Below are positions 7,775 through 21,231 of a stretch of 64,000 nt of DNA, in pieces. The stretch's first letter is position 1. The number at the start of each line of letters is the position of its first letter. The translations under genes and the position numbers were made by a program. Under the pieces are notes generated by a model. That model was not told where the DNA came from. It made no database searches and saw nothing but the letters and a program-made list of their open reading frames with translations. This stretch comes from Nitrospira sp. (GTDB lineage: Bacteria > Nitrospirota > Nitrospiria > Nitrospirales > Nitrospiraceae), in contig JAFEBL010000013.1 of assembly GCA_018242665.1 (NCBI GenBank), positions 90,835-154,834 of the forward strand, read 5' to 3'.

Positions 7775-8548
7775 ATGCACGCCAGGCACCTCACCTACAT
7801 CACGCTGCTGATCCTCATGGGATTCTACGCATCGATCGCCCAAGCCGTGAAGCCTGCCACCAACCGGGACACGCTCATGGAGGGACGCCGGATCTACGAG
7901 CAAACCTGCGCCTGGTGCCATGGAATCGGCGGTGAAGGAGACGGACCGGCCGGATGGTTCATCGGCCGCTATTCCAGCCCGCGGCCCCGCAACTTTGTGA
8001 AGGACGGCTATAAGTTCCGCAGCACGGCTTCAGGCGAACTCCCGACGGATCAGGACCTCTTCAAAATCGTCACGCAGGGCATTCCCGGCGTCATGCCGTC
8101 CTACCGCTCATTGAACGAAGAGGCGCGATGGCAGGTCATTGCCTATCTCAAGTCATGGAACCCGGCATTCCAGGAGGAAACGCCCGTCCCACTGACCTTC
8201 CCGCCTTCTCCCCCCTCCCCGACCGAGACCGGCATACAGAACGGCCGGAATCTCTATGTGAAATACGACTGCCGGGTGTGCCACGGAGACAACGGCGAGG
8301 GGGACGGACCGGAAACAATCGCCGGTCGCTTGCGCGATGCGAATAATCTCCCCATCCGTGCCACGAATCTCACCGACCCGTCGGCATGGAAAAACGGGAC
8401 GTCCTCGCAGGATATCTTCCGCAGCCTCATGACCGGGCTGGACGGCACGCCGATGCCGTCCTATGCCAATGAATTTGCCGGCCAAGAGGACGCGCTGTGG
8501 GAATTGGTCTGGTATCTCCAATCGCTATCGGGACAACAGGGGAAATAA
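7775..8548 (+). CDS. Periplasmic diheme c-type cytochrome
   Basis: This 257-residue exported protein has a signal peptide (about 1-25) and two cytochrome c domains in tandem. The first has CAWCH at 45-49 with a likely axial Met107 in PGVMPSY; the second has CRVCH at 166-170 with Met228 in TPMPSY. A Pro-rich linker (about 137-150) joins them. Each domain has the GEGDGP motif after the heme site, as in small cytochromes serving molybdopterin or porin-type partners. It starts 18 bases after the porin-cytochrome and ends three bases before the cupredoxin gene, so the three are one transcript. The likely role is to accept electrons from the outer-membrane heme and pass them inward. Confidence 0.85.
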   Translation: MHARHLTYITLLILMGFYASIAQAVKPATNRDTLMEGRRIYEQTCAWCHGIGGEGDGPAGWFIGRYSSPRPRNFVKDGYKFRSTASGELPTDQDLFKIVTQGIPGVMPSYRSLNEEARWQVIAYLKSWNPAFQEETPVPLTFPPSPPSPTETGIQNGRNLYVKYDCRVCHGDNGEGDGPETIAGRLRDANNLPIRATNLTDPSAWKNGTSSQDIFRSLMTGLDGTPMPSYANEFAGQEDALWELVWYLQSLSGQQGK

Positions 8549-8551
8549 CTC

Positions 8552-9346
8552 ATGGCACTGATCAGCCGTCGCACGAAGTCCACCCACAGACTCGGCGAAG
8601 ACCGCTCCGGAACCGGAACCGACTTCGTCAATGCGCTATTGATCCTTACGGGCTTGCTGCTGGCCGTTCACGCCCCCCAGGGGTTGCACGCGGAACCATC
8701 CACCGCCACGCTGGCCGGACGAGTCCTCTATGGTGGTCCAGCCGTTCCCGACCAGGTAGTCGAGATCACTCGCGATTCGGCGTTTTGCGGCACACAGGCC
8801 ACCCTTCGCACCGTGGCGATCCATCCAAAAACACGAGGACTCGAAGGCGCCGTCGTGAGCATCGACGGGAGCGCCGTGCCGGTATCCGATACCGCGGTGC
8901 CACCACTCGTGTTGACGAATACTCGCTGCGGCTTTGCTCCTCGCATTGCCGTCGGCATCGTCGGGCAACAGTTGGAAATCCGCAATACCGACCCCGTCAT
9001 GCACAACACACATATCTCGATGGGGCCGCGTACCTTCGTGAATGTGGCCATGATTCCCGCCAGTCGACCGGTCGGAAAACCACTCAAGCAGCCGGGGATC
9101 TACACGGTGAAATGCGACGCCCACAAATTTATGCAGGCGCATGTCCTCGCGTTCACGCATCCCTACTTCGGGGTGACGGACGAGACCGGCGCCTTTCGGA
9201 TCCCGAATCTTCCCGCAGGCGAACATCAAGTGACCATTTGGCATGAGACCTTAGGCACGTTCCAACAAACCGTCACGGTGTCGGCACAGCATGACACCAG
9301 CATCACCTTCGAATATCCCCATCATGGCGACAGCAGAAAACCATAA
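8552..9346 (+). CDS. Exported cupredoxin-like protein with a carboxypeptidase-regulatory-type domain
   Basis: The 264-residue protein has a long basic N-terminus and a hydrophobic segment ending near GLHAEPS (about 45-50), so it is exported or membrane-tethered. The middle is a cupredoxin-like fold: candidate copper ligands are His151 or His154 in VMHNTH, and Cys188, His191 and Met194 in CDAHKFM, the set expected of a type 1 blue-copper site. The C-terminal part (about 203-250, [27 protein letters not shown]) reads as a carboxypeptidase-regulatory-like beta domain. This two-part layout is known from proteins labelled methylamine-utilisation or plastocyanin-like. It follows the diheme cytochrome by three bases and overlaps the next gene, a sensor kinase, by 23 bases. 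Confidence 0.7.
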   Translation: MALISRRTKSTHRLGEDRSGTGTDFVNALLILTGLLLAVHAPQGLHAEPSTATLAGRVLYGGPAVPDQVVEITRDSAFCGTQATLRTVAIHPKTRGLEGAVVSIDGSAVPVSDTAVPPLVLTNTRCGFAPRIAVGIVGQQLEIRNTDPVMHNTHISMGPRTFVNVAMIPASRPVGKPLKQPGIYTVKCDAHKFMQAHVLAFTHPYFGVTDETGAFRIPNLPAGEHQVTIWHETLGTFQQTVTVSAQHDTSITFEYPHHGDSRKP

Positions 9347-12254
9347 CCGGCACTGGTTCAGCCGGCTCTGGGCCATCTGGCAAGGCAGTCTCCGGCTCCG
9401 CCTCAGTGTCGGGATGGCGGTGATCATCACCCTTGGCATGGCCTTGTTTGCGACTTTCCGTCTGGTTGAAATCCGCCGCTCCGTCGAAGATGCCGCACAG
9501 GCCAAGGCGCTGGCGGTCAGTCGTACCTTCGCGATGATGGGAGGCGCTGCTGTTCTGGACAATCTTTTCCGGATTCAGGAAGCCCTGACTCGATATGCTC
9601 AGGGCGCCGACATCGTCAGTATCGTCCTCGTCGATCCCGACAATATGATTGTGGCGGCGACCGACCCCGGCTCAATCGGTCGACAACTCACAGATCCCAC
9701 GCTGTTGCAGGCTCAAGCCAGGAGAATGGAAACCCTCACTCACGACCTGCAGCCTGACGGCACGCCGACGCTGGTGGTCGCCACCCCGTTATTGGAGGAA
9801 CAAACGGTCGCAGCCTGGGTCCGCCTTGAGTTTTCCCTGGCGGCGATGAAGCAGGAGGTGACGCGAGAATTCCGCCAGTTGCTGCTGTTCTCCGCATTGT
9901 TGATGGCGATGACTATTCTCGTCAGTCAACTGGGAATCCGGCGCATGTCGGCGCTCTTCCGGGACACAGCCGGCACACTTCAGAATACGCTTCGGACGCT
10001 GCACCGCCCCTCGGAGCAGGATCAGGCCGTGAACGAGGTGCCCGCTCCCTCCGACTCCACCAGAGATTCTCGGGAGGGCGAGCTCGAGCAGATGGTGTCT
10101 CTCGTAGAAACCACGAGCACGCTTCTCACCACGCAAGCCCAACGACTCCAATCGTTTACACAGTCTCTGGAACATGCCGTGCAGGAGAGAACCGCCGAAC
10201 TCTCTGAGGCCAAAGAAGCAGCCGAGACAGCCAATCGAGCTAAATCGCAATTCCTCGCGAACATGAGCCACGAGATTCGGACCCCGATGAACGGGGTGTT
10301 GGGCATGGCCGAACTGCTCCTCACGACCGCACTGACGCCCAAACAGCGCTCCCTCGCGGAAACTCTTCATCGTTCCGGCACCGGGCTCCTGGATATCATC
10401 AATGAGATTTTGGATTTCTCCAAAATCGAAGCCGGGAAACTGCTGCTTGAACGGATTGAATTCGGCTTGCGGCAAATCATCGAGGACGCCGTCGATCTCC
10501 TGGCAGAATCAGCCAATCGCAAGAACCTTGAACTGACCTGCTTCATACCGGACGAGATTCCGGATGCCGTAATCGGAGACCCGGTGCGACTTCGCCAGAT
10601 TGTGCTGAATCTGGTCAGCAACGCCATCAAGTTTACCCATGCCGGTGAGGTCTCAGTCTCTTTCTCGCTCAAAGCACGAGAGTCCGACAACGTGGTGCTG
10701 AAATGTGCGGTCCGCGACACCGGTATCGGCATTTCCGAAACCGCACGCGCACGACTCTTTCAGGCATTCTCCCAGGCGGACGGCTCCACAACCAGACAGT
10801 TCGGCGGGAGCGGGCTTGGCCTGGCGATCGTCAAACAATTAGCACACTTGATGAGAGGTGACGTGGGGGTCGAGAGCCTTCCTGGCCAAGGCTCAACCTT
10901 TTGGTTCACGGCGACGCTAGGGACCGCGACGGAGACGGGGGCAACGGCGGACACCAACCAGGCGACATTAACAGGCATGCCAGTCCTGATCGTCGACGAC
11001 AACCCAACAAACCGACAAATTCTGGAAGCACACTTAACCAGCTGGGGCGCCATCGTACACTCCGCGACTTCAGCCCGTGAAGCCTTGCACTTCCTCGGCG
11101 AGGAGCATGCCTCTCATCCCAAGGTACGGCTGGCGATACTGGATATCCATATGCCGGAGGTAGACGGCATCGATCTCGCCCAGGCCATCAGGAACTCCGC
11201 CGGACTGCATGACCTGCTGTTAGTGGCGTTGAGCTCCGTCGGACAACCGGACCAAGATCCCCGACTCTCCCCCTCGCTGTTCAATGCCTGGTTGAGGAAA
11301 CCGATCCACCAGTCGTTGTTGAAGGACTGCCTGACGCGTCTCTGTCGACATGCGCCGGAAGACGAATCCCCGGTCGCGGTTCAGCCACAGAATGACACGC
11401 CAAGGTTCTCCGGCCATGTCCTGCTGGCCGAAGACAATCCCGTGAACCGCGAGGTGGCCTGCAGCATGTTGGAGCTGCTGGGCTGTACCACCGCTGTCGC
11501 GGAAAATGGCAAGGAAGCGGTGGCCGCCGTCGAGAACGGGTCGTTTGATCTGATCCTCATGGATTGCCACATGCCGGAAATGGACGGCCTGACCGCCACA
11601 GAAACGATCCGCACACATGAGGGGCAGCGACAGCACCCTCGCCACACCACTATCGTCGCCCTTACAGCCAATGCGCTGGAAGGAGATCGCCAGCGATGTC
11701 TCGCCGCAGGCATGGACGATTATCTGACAAAGCCGTTTACCATGAATCAACTCAAGGCCACCCTTCAACGATGGCTTCCCGACACGTCCGTCCATACGCC
11801 GGCTTCGCCTCCTGCAGCGCAGCCGCCGGAACCCGCCTCCCTCCTGAACACACAAACGCCCGCGGCGCACGCGAGGCCGGCCGCCGAAGATCACCTCGAC
11901 CTCCACGCCTGGCAGGCTTTCCGTACCCGTCAGCGACCCGGGCAGCCGGACTTCTTGCTCAAAGCCCTCTCATTGTATGTGCCTCATGCGGAAGCCCAGC
12001 TGACGCGGCTCGAACAACATGTGATCAGCGGCGACATCCAGGCCATTGCGATGATCGCCCATACGCTGAAATCGTCCTCGGCGCAACTTGGCGCGTTCCG
12101 CCTCGCAGGGCTGTATGCGGAGGTAGAAGCCGCCGGACGTGCCGGCAAAACCGGCGAGATCCCCGGCCTCATTCAACGCCTGCGGCCCGAGCACAACATC
12201 GTCTGTGCCCTCATGCAGGAAGAGCTCAACCGAACAGGACGGTCGGCAGCGTGA
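9324..12254 (+). CDS. Membrane hybrid histidine kinase, HisKA-HATPase-REC-REC-HPt (kinase 1)
   Basis: This 976-residue kinase has a membrane segment near 22-42, a periplasmic sensor region of about 140 residues, a second membrane segment near 188-205 and a coiled coil. The HisKA H-box ([12 protein letters not shown]) puts the phospho-His near 316, followed by the ATPase domain with [11 protein letters not shown]. Two receiver domains follow, each with its aspartate ([11 protein letters not shown] and [11 protein letters not shown]), then an HPt domain with [12 protein letters not shown] near 912. This is a complete internal phosphorelay of the BarA/EvgS type. The frame is open from 9291 but the ATG at 9324 gives the usual short cytoplasmic start. 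The 23-base overlap with the cupredoxin gene suggests the kinase is made together with the redox proteins and may sense their state. Its final output partner is not evident. Confidence 0.88.
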   Translation: MATAENHNRHWFSRLWAIWQGSLRLRLSVGMAVIITLGMALFATFRLVEIRRSVEDAAQAKALAVSRTFAMMGGAAVLDNLFRIQEALTRYAQGADIVSIVLVDPDNMIVAATDPGSIGRQLTDPTLLQAQARRMETLTHDLQPDGTPTLVVATPLLEEQTVAAWVRLEFSLAAMKQEVTREFRQLLLFSALLMAMTILVSQLGIRRMSALFRDTAGTLQNTLRTLHRPSEQDQAVNEVPAPSDSTRDSREGELEQMVSLVETTSTLLTTQAQRLQSFTQSLEHAVQERTAELSEAKEAAETANRAKSQFLANMSHEIRTPMNGVLGMAELLLTTALTPKQRSLAETLHRSGTGLLDIINEILDFSKIEAGKLLLERIEFGLRQIIEDAVDLLAESANRKNLELTCFIPDEIPDAVIGDPVRLRQIVLNLVSNAIKFTHAGEVSVSFSLKARESDNVVLKCAVRDTGIGISETARARLFQAFSQADGSTTRQFGGSGLGLAIVKQLAHLMRGDVGVESLPGQGSTFWFTATLGTATETGATADTNQATLTGMPVLIVDDNPTNRQILEAHLTSWGAIVHSATSAREALHFLGEEHASHPKVRLAILDIHMPEVDGIDLAQAIRNSAGLHDLLLVALSSVGQPDQDPRLSPSLFNAWLRKPIHQSLLKDCLTRLCRHAPEDESPVAVQPQNDTPRFSGHVLLAEDNPVNREVACSMLELLGCTTAVAENGKEAVAAVENGSFDLILMDCHMPEMDGLTATETIRTHEGQRQHPRHTTIVALTANALEGDRQRCLAAGMDDYLTKPFTMNQLKATLQRWLPDTSVHTPASPPAAQPPEPASLLNTQTPAAHARPAAEDHLDLHAWQAFRTRQRPGQPDFLLKALSLYVPHAEAQLTRLEQHVISGDIQAIAMIAHTLKSSSAQLGAFRLAGLYAEVEAAGRAGKTGEIPGLIQRLRPEHNIVCALMQEELNRTGRSAA

Positions 12255-12267
12255 CGGAGCAGGCGCC

Positions 12268-15228
12268 ATGACCATCCACCGGCTTTTCCAACGTCTATTG
12301 CCATTTCCGCAGTCAAGTGGATCGGCCCCTGTTCCCATCGGCCGCGAACAGCCTCTTGCACGGCAGCAGTACGAGTCGAGTTTACGGGAGAGCGAAGAGA
12401 AGTACCGGCGGCTCTTCGAGTCGTCGCGCGACGCGATCATGATTTTGTATCCACCCAACTGGAATTTTATCGCCTGCAACCCAGCCACGGTCCAACTGTT
12501 CGGCGCAAGAGACGAAGCGCACTTTACGTCCCTAGGTCCTGGCGACGTATCCCCCGAATATCAGCCGGACGGCGAGTTGTCCATGGTCAAGGCACCCAAG
12601 GCCATCGAAGCCGCCATGCGGGACGGCTTCCACCTCTTCGAATGGATGCACAAACGAGTCGGCGGTTCGACCTTCTTGGCCACCGTCCAATTGACCCGCA
12701 TCACTCTCCAAGGCGTCCAAGGATTGCAGGCAACCGTTCGCGACATTACCGAGCAACGCCGGGCCGAGACCGAACTGCGCGCCTATGCGACGTTTCAACG
12801 GGCCATCCTCGACAATGCTGGCTATGCGATCATCTCCTGCCGACCCGACGGCATCATTCAACTGTTCAATCCCGCCGCTGAGGCCTTGCTGGGCTACAGA
12901 ACCGACGAACTGATCGGCTGCCAACACCCAGGCATCTTTCACGACCCTGCGGAGGTCGCGGCAAGGGCCAGACAATTCTCTGACGAATTGGGCCGCATCA
13001 TTGCACCAGGGTTCGACGTCTTCGTGGAAAAGTGCCGGTGCAATCTGCCTAATGAACATGAGTGGACCTACATTCGGAAAGACGGCACCAGGAGAACCGT
13101 CCTCCTGAACGTCACGGCACTGCGGGATGCCGACGGCAAGATTACCGGCTACCTCGGCGTCGCTTCCGACGTCACCCCGCTCAAACGCACCGCCCAGGAA
13201 TTGTTGCTGGCAAAGGAGGCTGCGGAGGCCGCCAGCCGCACCAAGTCGCAATTCCTCGCCAACATGAGCCATGAGATCCGGACACCGATGAACGGTGTCC
13301 TGGGCATGACCGAGCTGTTGCTCACAACCCCTCTCGACGCCCGGCAGCAGCATCTGACACGCACCATCCAACAATCAGGCGAAGCACTTCTGGCCATCAT
13401 CAATGACATCCTCGACTTTTCCAAAATCGAAGCGGGCAAACTCCAACTCGAACGCCTGGACTTCGATCTTCAGGACACCGTCGACAATGCCGTAGAACTC
13501 TTCGCCACGCCGGCCCAACGGAAAAGGCTGGAACTCACGTGCCACATGCCGAATTCCGTTCCACGAGCGCTCCGCGGCGATCCGATCAGACTCCGGCAAG
13601 CGCTGCTGAACCTCATCAGCAATGCCCTGAAATTCACAGCCGCCGGGGAGATCAACGTCCGGGTCGAGGCGGTGACTGAGACCGACACGACCGTCACCCT
13701 CCGATTCACAGTGAAAGATTCCGGCGTCGGCATTCCACCAGAAGCCCAGCAGCGTATTTTCGAAGCCTTTTCCCAAGCCGATGGCACGACGACCCGCCGC
13801 TTCGGTGGAACCGGCCTCGGACTCACGATCGTCAAAGAACTCGTGGCCCTCATGCAGGGACAGATCGGCGTGGAGAGCCAGGTGGGACAGGGCTCCACCT
13901 TCTGGTTTACCACCGTCTTTGAACGGCAACCTGCCATCGCCCAGGACCAGCATCCCAAACATGCCTTGCTCCAACGACGGATTCTGGTCGTCGATGACAC
14001 CGCCGCCAATCGCGAGATTCTTGACGATCATCTCCGGTCCTGGGGAGCGATTCCCGTGCTGGCCGCCTCCGCCGCTGAGTCGCTCACGCACCTTCGCGCC
14101 GCCGCCGATGCACAGCACCCGTTCGAGTTGGCGATTCTAGATTTCCAAATGCCCGACATGGACGGCATGCAACTGGCTCAGGCCATCCGGGCTGACCCGC
14201 AATTGGGCACGTTGCCGCTGTTGATGCTCACCTCCGTCGGGTACGACGCAGGAGCCTCCGGTGTATCGGCCGTTGATGGATGGGTCACCAAACCTGTACG
14301 TAAGCCCCTGCTGCATCAGGCCATTCTCGGCCTGCTTCGGACAGGACATCGGCCTGCTACTCATCGCCCAGAGCCCGTGGCTTCACCATCCTTGGCGGCG
14401 AAGACGCCCTCCGCCCGGCTCCTCCTCGTCGAAGACACGCCGGTCAACCGTGAGGTCGCCACGGGAATGCTCGACCTCATGGGATACTCGGTTTGTGCAG
14501 TCGAGAACGGCCGTCTTGCCCTTGCGGCGATTGCACAGGAACGGTTTGATCTCGTCTTGATGGATTGCCAGATGCCGGAAATGGACGGGTTCACCGCCAC
14601 CGCCGCAATCCGGCAACAGGAGAGCCAGCCCGGTCGTCATCGCCTCCCGATCATCGCCCTGACCGCCAATGCGATGGAAGGCGATCGCGCCCGCTGTCTC
14701 GCCGCCGGCATGGACGACTATCTGGCCAAGCCATTTACCGTGGCGGAACTCAACACCATCCTCACACGATGGCTGGCGCCGGGCAGAGCCGACAACAAGG
14801 CGGCACCCACGCCGCCATCCACTGCAGCGGATGACTCGACGCATGGGCCGGATCAGCCTGCCGCGGAGGCCGACATCGACAAGACGGCCTGGGAGGCGAT
14901 TCGGTCGCTCCAACGGCCAGGGCGCCCCGATATTCTCGCGAAAGTCCTCACCACCTACCTGAATGACTCCCGGGTATTGGTCGAGGAAATTCGCGCCGCC
15001 GTCGAGGCGCAAGACTCCGGCGCGCTCGCGAACGCTGCGCATCGGTTGAAATCCAGCAGTGCGCAACTCGGCGCCTTAGCCACCGCGACCCACTGCAAAG
15101 AGTTGGAACAATTGGGACGACTGGCACAACTCGACGACGCCGCCCGCCTGCTGGTTCTACTGATCGAGACGCACCAGGCCGCCTGCGCGGCGATGGCCGC
15201 CGAACTTCGCCATCACCCGGCGACCTGA
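12268..15228 (+). CDS. Soluble PAS-PAS hybrid histidine kinase, HisKA-HATPase-REC-REC-HPt (kinase 2)
   Basis: The 986-residue kinase has no membrane segment. Two PAS domains (about 32-150 and 172-300, each ending in a D(I/V)T-type motif) precede HisKA with the phospho-His near 335, the ATPase domain ([11 protein letters not shown]), two receivers with aspartates in ILDFQMPDMDG and [11 protein letters not shown], and an HPt domain with [13 protein letters not shown] near 927. The start ATG at 12268 lies 13 bases after kinase 1 and has GGAG upstream; an earlier in-frame start would overlap kinase 1 heavily. From HisKA to the end it is closely similar to kinase 3 at 18352-21168, pointing to duplication. 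The PAS domains could bind heme, flavin or a small molecule. Confidence 0.87.
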   Translation: MTIHRLFQRLLPFPQSSGSAPVPIGREQPLARQQYESSLRESEEKYRRLFESSRDAIMILYPPNWNFIACNPATVQLFGARDEAHFTSLGPGDVSPEYQPDGELSMVKAPKAIEAAMRDGFHLFEWMHKRVGGSTFLATVQLTRITLQGVQGLQATVRDITEQRRAETELRAYATFQRAILDNAGYAIISCRPDGIIQLFNPAAEALLGYRTDELIGCQHPGIFHDPAEVAARARQFSDELGRIIAPGFDVFVEKCRCNLPNEHEWTYIRKDGTRRTVLLNVTALRDADGKITGYLGVASDVTPLKRTAQELLLAKEAAEAASRTKSQFLANMSHEIRTPMNGVLGMTELLLTTPLDARQQHLTRTIQQSGEALLAIINDILDFSKIEAGKLQLERLDFDLQDTVDNAVELFATPAQRKRLELTCHMPNSVPRALRGDPIRLRQALLNLISNALKFTAAGEINVRVEAVTETDTTVTLRFTVKDSGVGIPPEAQQRIFEAFSQADGTTTRRFGGTGLGLTIVKELVALMQGQIGVESQVGQGSTFWFTTVFERQPAIAQDQHPKHALLQRRILVVDDTAANREILDDHLRSWGAIPVLAASAAESLTHLRAAADAQHPFELAILDFQMPDMDGMQLAQAIRADPQLGTLPLLMLTSVGYDAGASGVSAVDGWVTKPVRKPLLHQAILGLLRTGHRPATHRPEPVASPSLAAKTPSARLLLVEDTPVNREVATGMLDLMGYSVCAVENGRLALAAIAQERFDLVLMDCQMPEMDGFTATAAIRQQESQPGRHRLPIIALTANAMEGDRARCLAAGMDDYLAKPFTVAELNTILTRWLAPGRADNKAAPTPPSTAADDSTHGPDQPAAEADIDKTAWEAIRSLQRPGRPDILAKVLTTYLNDSRVLVEEIRAAVEAQDSGALANAAHRLKSSSAQLGALATATHCKELEQLGRLAQLDDAARLLVLLIETHQAACAAMAAELRHHPAT

Positions 15229-15558
15229 CGAACTCCACATCGGGAACTGCTTCCGACTATCTCCCTACGTATTCCTCGCCATCTGAAGATCGAACACCCC
15301 GCCGGAACAAGTGATGGCCCTCCGGGCATATCCTCTTAGCGGAGGACAATCTTCTCAATCACGAGCTCATGTGCACCATGCGCGAGATCCTGAGATGCCG
15401 GGCTTAACTTCTCTTGCCTGCCCACACATCCTTTCTCAAGTTGAGGTCGTCAGCCGCCGATACTGAACCGGAACGGTCACGTATCCGGCGAGTGATTTAT
15501 GTTGTGCGCTGCCTCGCCCGTGCCTTCATTCACCCTCGGCGGAGATGCTCCACAGTCC
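15229..15558. other. Intergenic region before the TonB-dependent receptor
   Basis: This 330-base stretch separates the kinase pair from the receptor gene. I looked for a cobalamin riboswitch, which often precedes TonB-dependent receptors, and saw none of its conserved boxes. No convincing promoter hexamer pair, hairpin terminator or small gene was recognised. An in-frame extension of the receptor reaches back to 15499. Confidence 0.4.
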
Positions 15559-17595
15559 ATGAACACGAATAAAAAAACGTATAGCGCTATTGTCGTTGCG
15601 AGTTACTGCCTGTCGGTCACGCTGGCGCTTGGTGCCAACGTCGATCCGACCTTGGCACCATCAGAAGACTTGACGGACCTGCCGCTTGAACAACTCATGT
15701 CAGTCGAAGTCACCTCTGTCGCCAAGCAAGCACAGCCACTGTCACAAGCCGCCGCGGCTATCTTCGTCATCTCACAAGAAGACATCCGCCGTTCCGGTGC
15801 CACCTCGATCCCAGAAGCGCTCCGAATGGTACCTGGGCTGCAGGTGGCTCGACTCGACGCGAACAAATGGGCCATCACTGCACGTGGATTCAATGACCGC
15901 TTTGCCAACAAGCTGTTGGTACTGATTGACGGTCGCACTGTCTACACACCGTTGTTTTCGGGAGTGTACTGGGATGTACAAGACACCTTGCTGGAGGACG
16001 TCGATCGCATCGAGGTGATTCGGGGTCCTGGGGCGACACTCTGGGGCGCCAATGCAGTCAATGGGGTCATCAATATCATCACGAAAAAAGTCAAAGATAC
16101 ACAGGGCGCACTGCTCGTGGCGGGGGCAGGAACTGAAGAGCGCGGGTTCGTCGGCATGCGCTACGGCACGGAACTCTCACCCAACACCCACATGCGCGTG
16201 TATGGAAAATTCTTTGCGCGCGATGATCAGGCGACGCCCACCGGCGATCCGTCGACCGACCATTGGAATCAGGCCAGAAGCGGCATGCGGATCGACCATA
16301 CCACCACTCGTGGCGATCAATTCACCCTGCAGGGCGATTATTACAATGGGCGAATCCACGACCGTTTAACGACCCCCACGCTGACGGCACCGTTTTTCAA
16401 TACTTCGGACAACAGTGGTCAAGTGAGCGGAGGCAATTTATTAGGCCGCTGGGGCCGCACACTCTCTCCAACCTCTGGCTATACACTCCAGCTTTACTAT
16501 GACCGTAGTGAGCGGAACCTGGTGCAATTGGCCGAAAAACGAGACATCGCCGACATCGACTTTCAATATAATTTTGCCCTGGGCGATCGGCACCATCTCC
16601 TGTGGGGGTTGGGGTATCGATTTACCAATGACCAGATCGTCAGCAGCTCAACCATTGTGGTGACGCCGTATAGCCGCCTGCTCAACCTATGGAGCGGCTT
16701 CGTCCAGGACGAAATGACGCTCTTGCCGAAAACCGTTGCACTCACCCTTGGAACCAAAGTCGAACACAACGATTTGACCGGATTCGTCGTCCAGCCGAAT
16801 GCGCGTCTTCGGTGGACGCCGACGCCTCACCAAACCTTGTGGTGGGCTGTGTCTCGGGCTATCCGTACCCCCTCACGGGCTGAAGACGATATGCGCATCA
16901 ACCAGACGACGCAGCCTCCAAGCTCAGCGACATTGGGGTTGCCGGTCCTTGCGTCCGTGCTCGGCAATAGAGGGTATGGCAACGAGAAAACCCTCGCTTA
17001 TGAAGCAGGCTATCGTACCCAACTGACCGAGAAACTCTCACTCGATATCGCGGCGTACTACAATTCCATGAAAGATCTCCGAACGTTTGAACAGGGGCCC
17101 ATCGGGCTTGAAACAAACCCCTCGCCGGTCCATCTACTCGCACCGTTCAACATCGCCAACCGGCTTCGCGCCGAAACGTACGGCGTTGAGGTAGTCGTGG
17201 AATGGCGGCCGCTCGAGTGGTGGCGCATTCAACCGTCCTATACCTATTTGCATATGAGCCTCTATACGGATCGCACCACTGATCAGACAGCAAACACGGC
17301 CACGGGGCGAAGCCCGGCCCATCAAGCCTCGCTCCGTTCGTTGATGTCGCTCCCCCACAATTTCGAGCTCGATCTGTGGGGACGCTATGTCGATACGCTG
17401 ACATCGGCACAAATTCCCTCCTACTTCAACCTCGATGTTCGGATCGGGTGGCGGCCAAGCAAACAATTGGAACTGTCATTGGTGGGGCAAACCTTGCTCG
17501 ATTCCCATCGACCGGAATATCGAGAGGCGCTTATCTCAACCTCTCCGACAGAAATCCAACGATCCATCTATGGGAAAGCCACATGGCACTTCTAG
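15559..17595 (+). CDS. TonB-dependent outer-membrane receptor
   Basis: The 678-residue protein has a signal peptide (about 1-26), a TonB-box-like or N-terminal segment with LTDLPLEQLMSVEVTSVAK, a plug domain (about 45-170) with LVLIDGRTVYTPLFSGVYW, IEVIRGPGATLWGANAVNGV and INIITK, and a long beta-barrel ending in the aromatic GKATWHF. The LEQLMSVEVTSVAKQ wording is common in receptors paired with YfiR-like genes. Its ligand is unknown. The in-frame ORF starts at 15499, but the ATG at 15559 gives a normal signal peptide. A YfiR-like gene and a CHASE8-type kinase follow on the same strand, so the receptor may gate or signal to that sensory pair rather than serve only uptake. Confidence 0.9.
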   Translation: MNTNKKTYSAIVVASYCLSVTLALGANVDPTLAPSEDLTDLPLEQLMSVEVTSVAKQAQPLSQAAAAIFVISQEDIRRSGATSIPEALRMVPGLQVARLDANKWAITARGFNDRFANKLLVLIDGRTVYTPLFSGVYWDVQDTLLEDVDRIEVIRGPGATLWGANAVNGVINIITKKVKDTQGALLVAGAGTEERGFVGMRYGTELSPNTHMRVYGKFFARDDQATPTGDPSTDHWNQARSGMRIDHTTTRGDQFTLQGDYYNGRIHDRLTTPTLTAPFFNTSDNSGQVSGGNLLGRWGRTLSPTSGYTLQLYYDRSERNLVQLAEKRDIADIDFQYNFALGDRHHLLWGLGYRFTNDQIVSSSTIVVTPYSRLLNLWSGFVQDEMTLLPKTVALTLGTKVEHNDLTGFVVQPNARLRWTPTPHQTLWWAVSRAIRTPSRAEDDMRINQTTQPPSSATLGLPVLASVLGNRGYGNEKTLAYEAGYRTQLTEKLSLDIAAYYNSMKDLRTFEQGPIGLETNPSPVHLLAPFNIANRLRAETYGVEVVVEWRPLEWWRIQPSYTYLHMSLYTDRTTDQTANTATGRSPAHQASLRSLMSLPHNFELDLWGRYVDTLTSAQIPSYFNLDVRIGWRPSKQLELSLVGQTLLDSHRPEYREALISTSPTEIQRSIYGKATWHF

Positions 17596-17706
17596 CTCGG
17601 GCCTGGCCGACTGGCCTGTCCAGCCTGCGCGACGCATCCATCCGGCGCAACACAATTCCCTTATTGGCTACGTAACCTATACGAACCGATCTCGCATTCA
17701 TTGCCT

Positions 17707-18330
17707 ATGGATACAGTGCCACCGCGAGCGACAAGACACTCGCTCGAAAGATCACCGCGAATACAAGGATCTGGCCACGCGCCTATACTCCATACTGTAG
17801 GCATGGCCACGCTTGCCTTCGCGCTGCAACTTGCCGCCCTGACTCAGACGGCGCAGAGCGCCGAGAGCAGCGGAGAATACATACTCAAAGCGGCATTTCT
17901 CTATAACTTTTCAAAATTCGTGGTATGGCCTGACGGCGCAGGGCACGACCAGGAAGGCCACTTTGTCATCTGCGTGGCCGGCGCCGATCCCTTCGGAGAG
18001 GCCCTGGATGCGATTGAAAAAAAGACCGCCAACGGCTACCCGATCGCCATCAGGCGCTCGCCCTCCTCCGAGACGCTTCGCACCTGCAACATCCTATTCA
18101 TCAGTGCGTCGGAACAGGCGCATCTCCATGCGACCGTCTTGGCATTGAAAGGGCTGCCGACCCTCACCGTCTGCGACCTGACATCCTGTATCGAGCAGGG
18201 CGCAATGATCGGCCTGCGGGTGGTCGGAAATAAAATACACATGGATGTGAATCTAGACGCCGCACAGCAGGCCTCACTACAGATCAGTTCCCAGTTATTG
18301 CGCCTCGCCACGGTGGTTAAACGCCAATGA
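17707..18330 (+). CDS. YfiR-like periplasmic protein (DUF4154)
   Basis: The 207-residue protein belongs to the YfiR/DUF4154 family, small periplasmic regulators that hold a membrane signalling protein inactive until redox or envelope stress. The family entry motif is seen at YILKAAFLYNFSKFVVWP after a hydrophobic export segment (about 35-50, cleavage near QSAESS). Cysteines in ICVAG, RTCN and VCDLTSC could form disulfides. The domain ends in the usual MDVNLDAAQQASLQISSQLLRLA. The start is uncertain: TTG 17701, ATG 17707 and ATG 17803 are all in frame and none has a good ribosome binding site. The CHASE8-type kinase begins 21 bases later and is the probable target. Confidence 0.85.
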   Translation: MDTVPPRATRHSLERSPRIQGSGHAPILHTVGMATLAFALQLAALTQTAQSAESSGEYILKAAFLYNFSKFVVWPDGAGHDQEGHFVICVAGADPFGEALDAIEKKTANGYPIAIRRSPSSETLRTCNILFISASEQAHLHATVLALKGLPTLTVCDLTSCIEQGAMIGLRVVGNKIHMDVNLDAAQQASLQISSQLLRLATVVKRQ

Positions 18331-18351
18331 CCATCAAAGGAGCTGAGACCT

Positions 18352-21168
<2,817 letters not shown>

Positions 21169-21231
21169 TTCCCGTGGCTCGGCAAAATCCTCCCTTGCGA
21201 ACCAGGCGCGGCCACGCTAGGCTTGCCGGCG

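Noticed and set aside
15229..15558. Possible cobalamin riboswitch before the TonB-dependent receptor
   Set aside because: None of the conserved boxes of that riboswitch could be found and no stable fold was evident.
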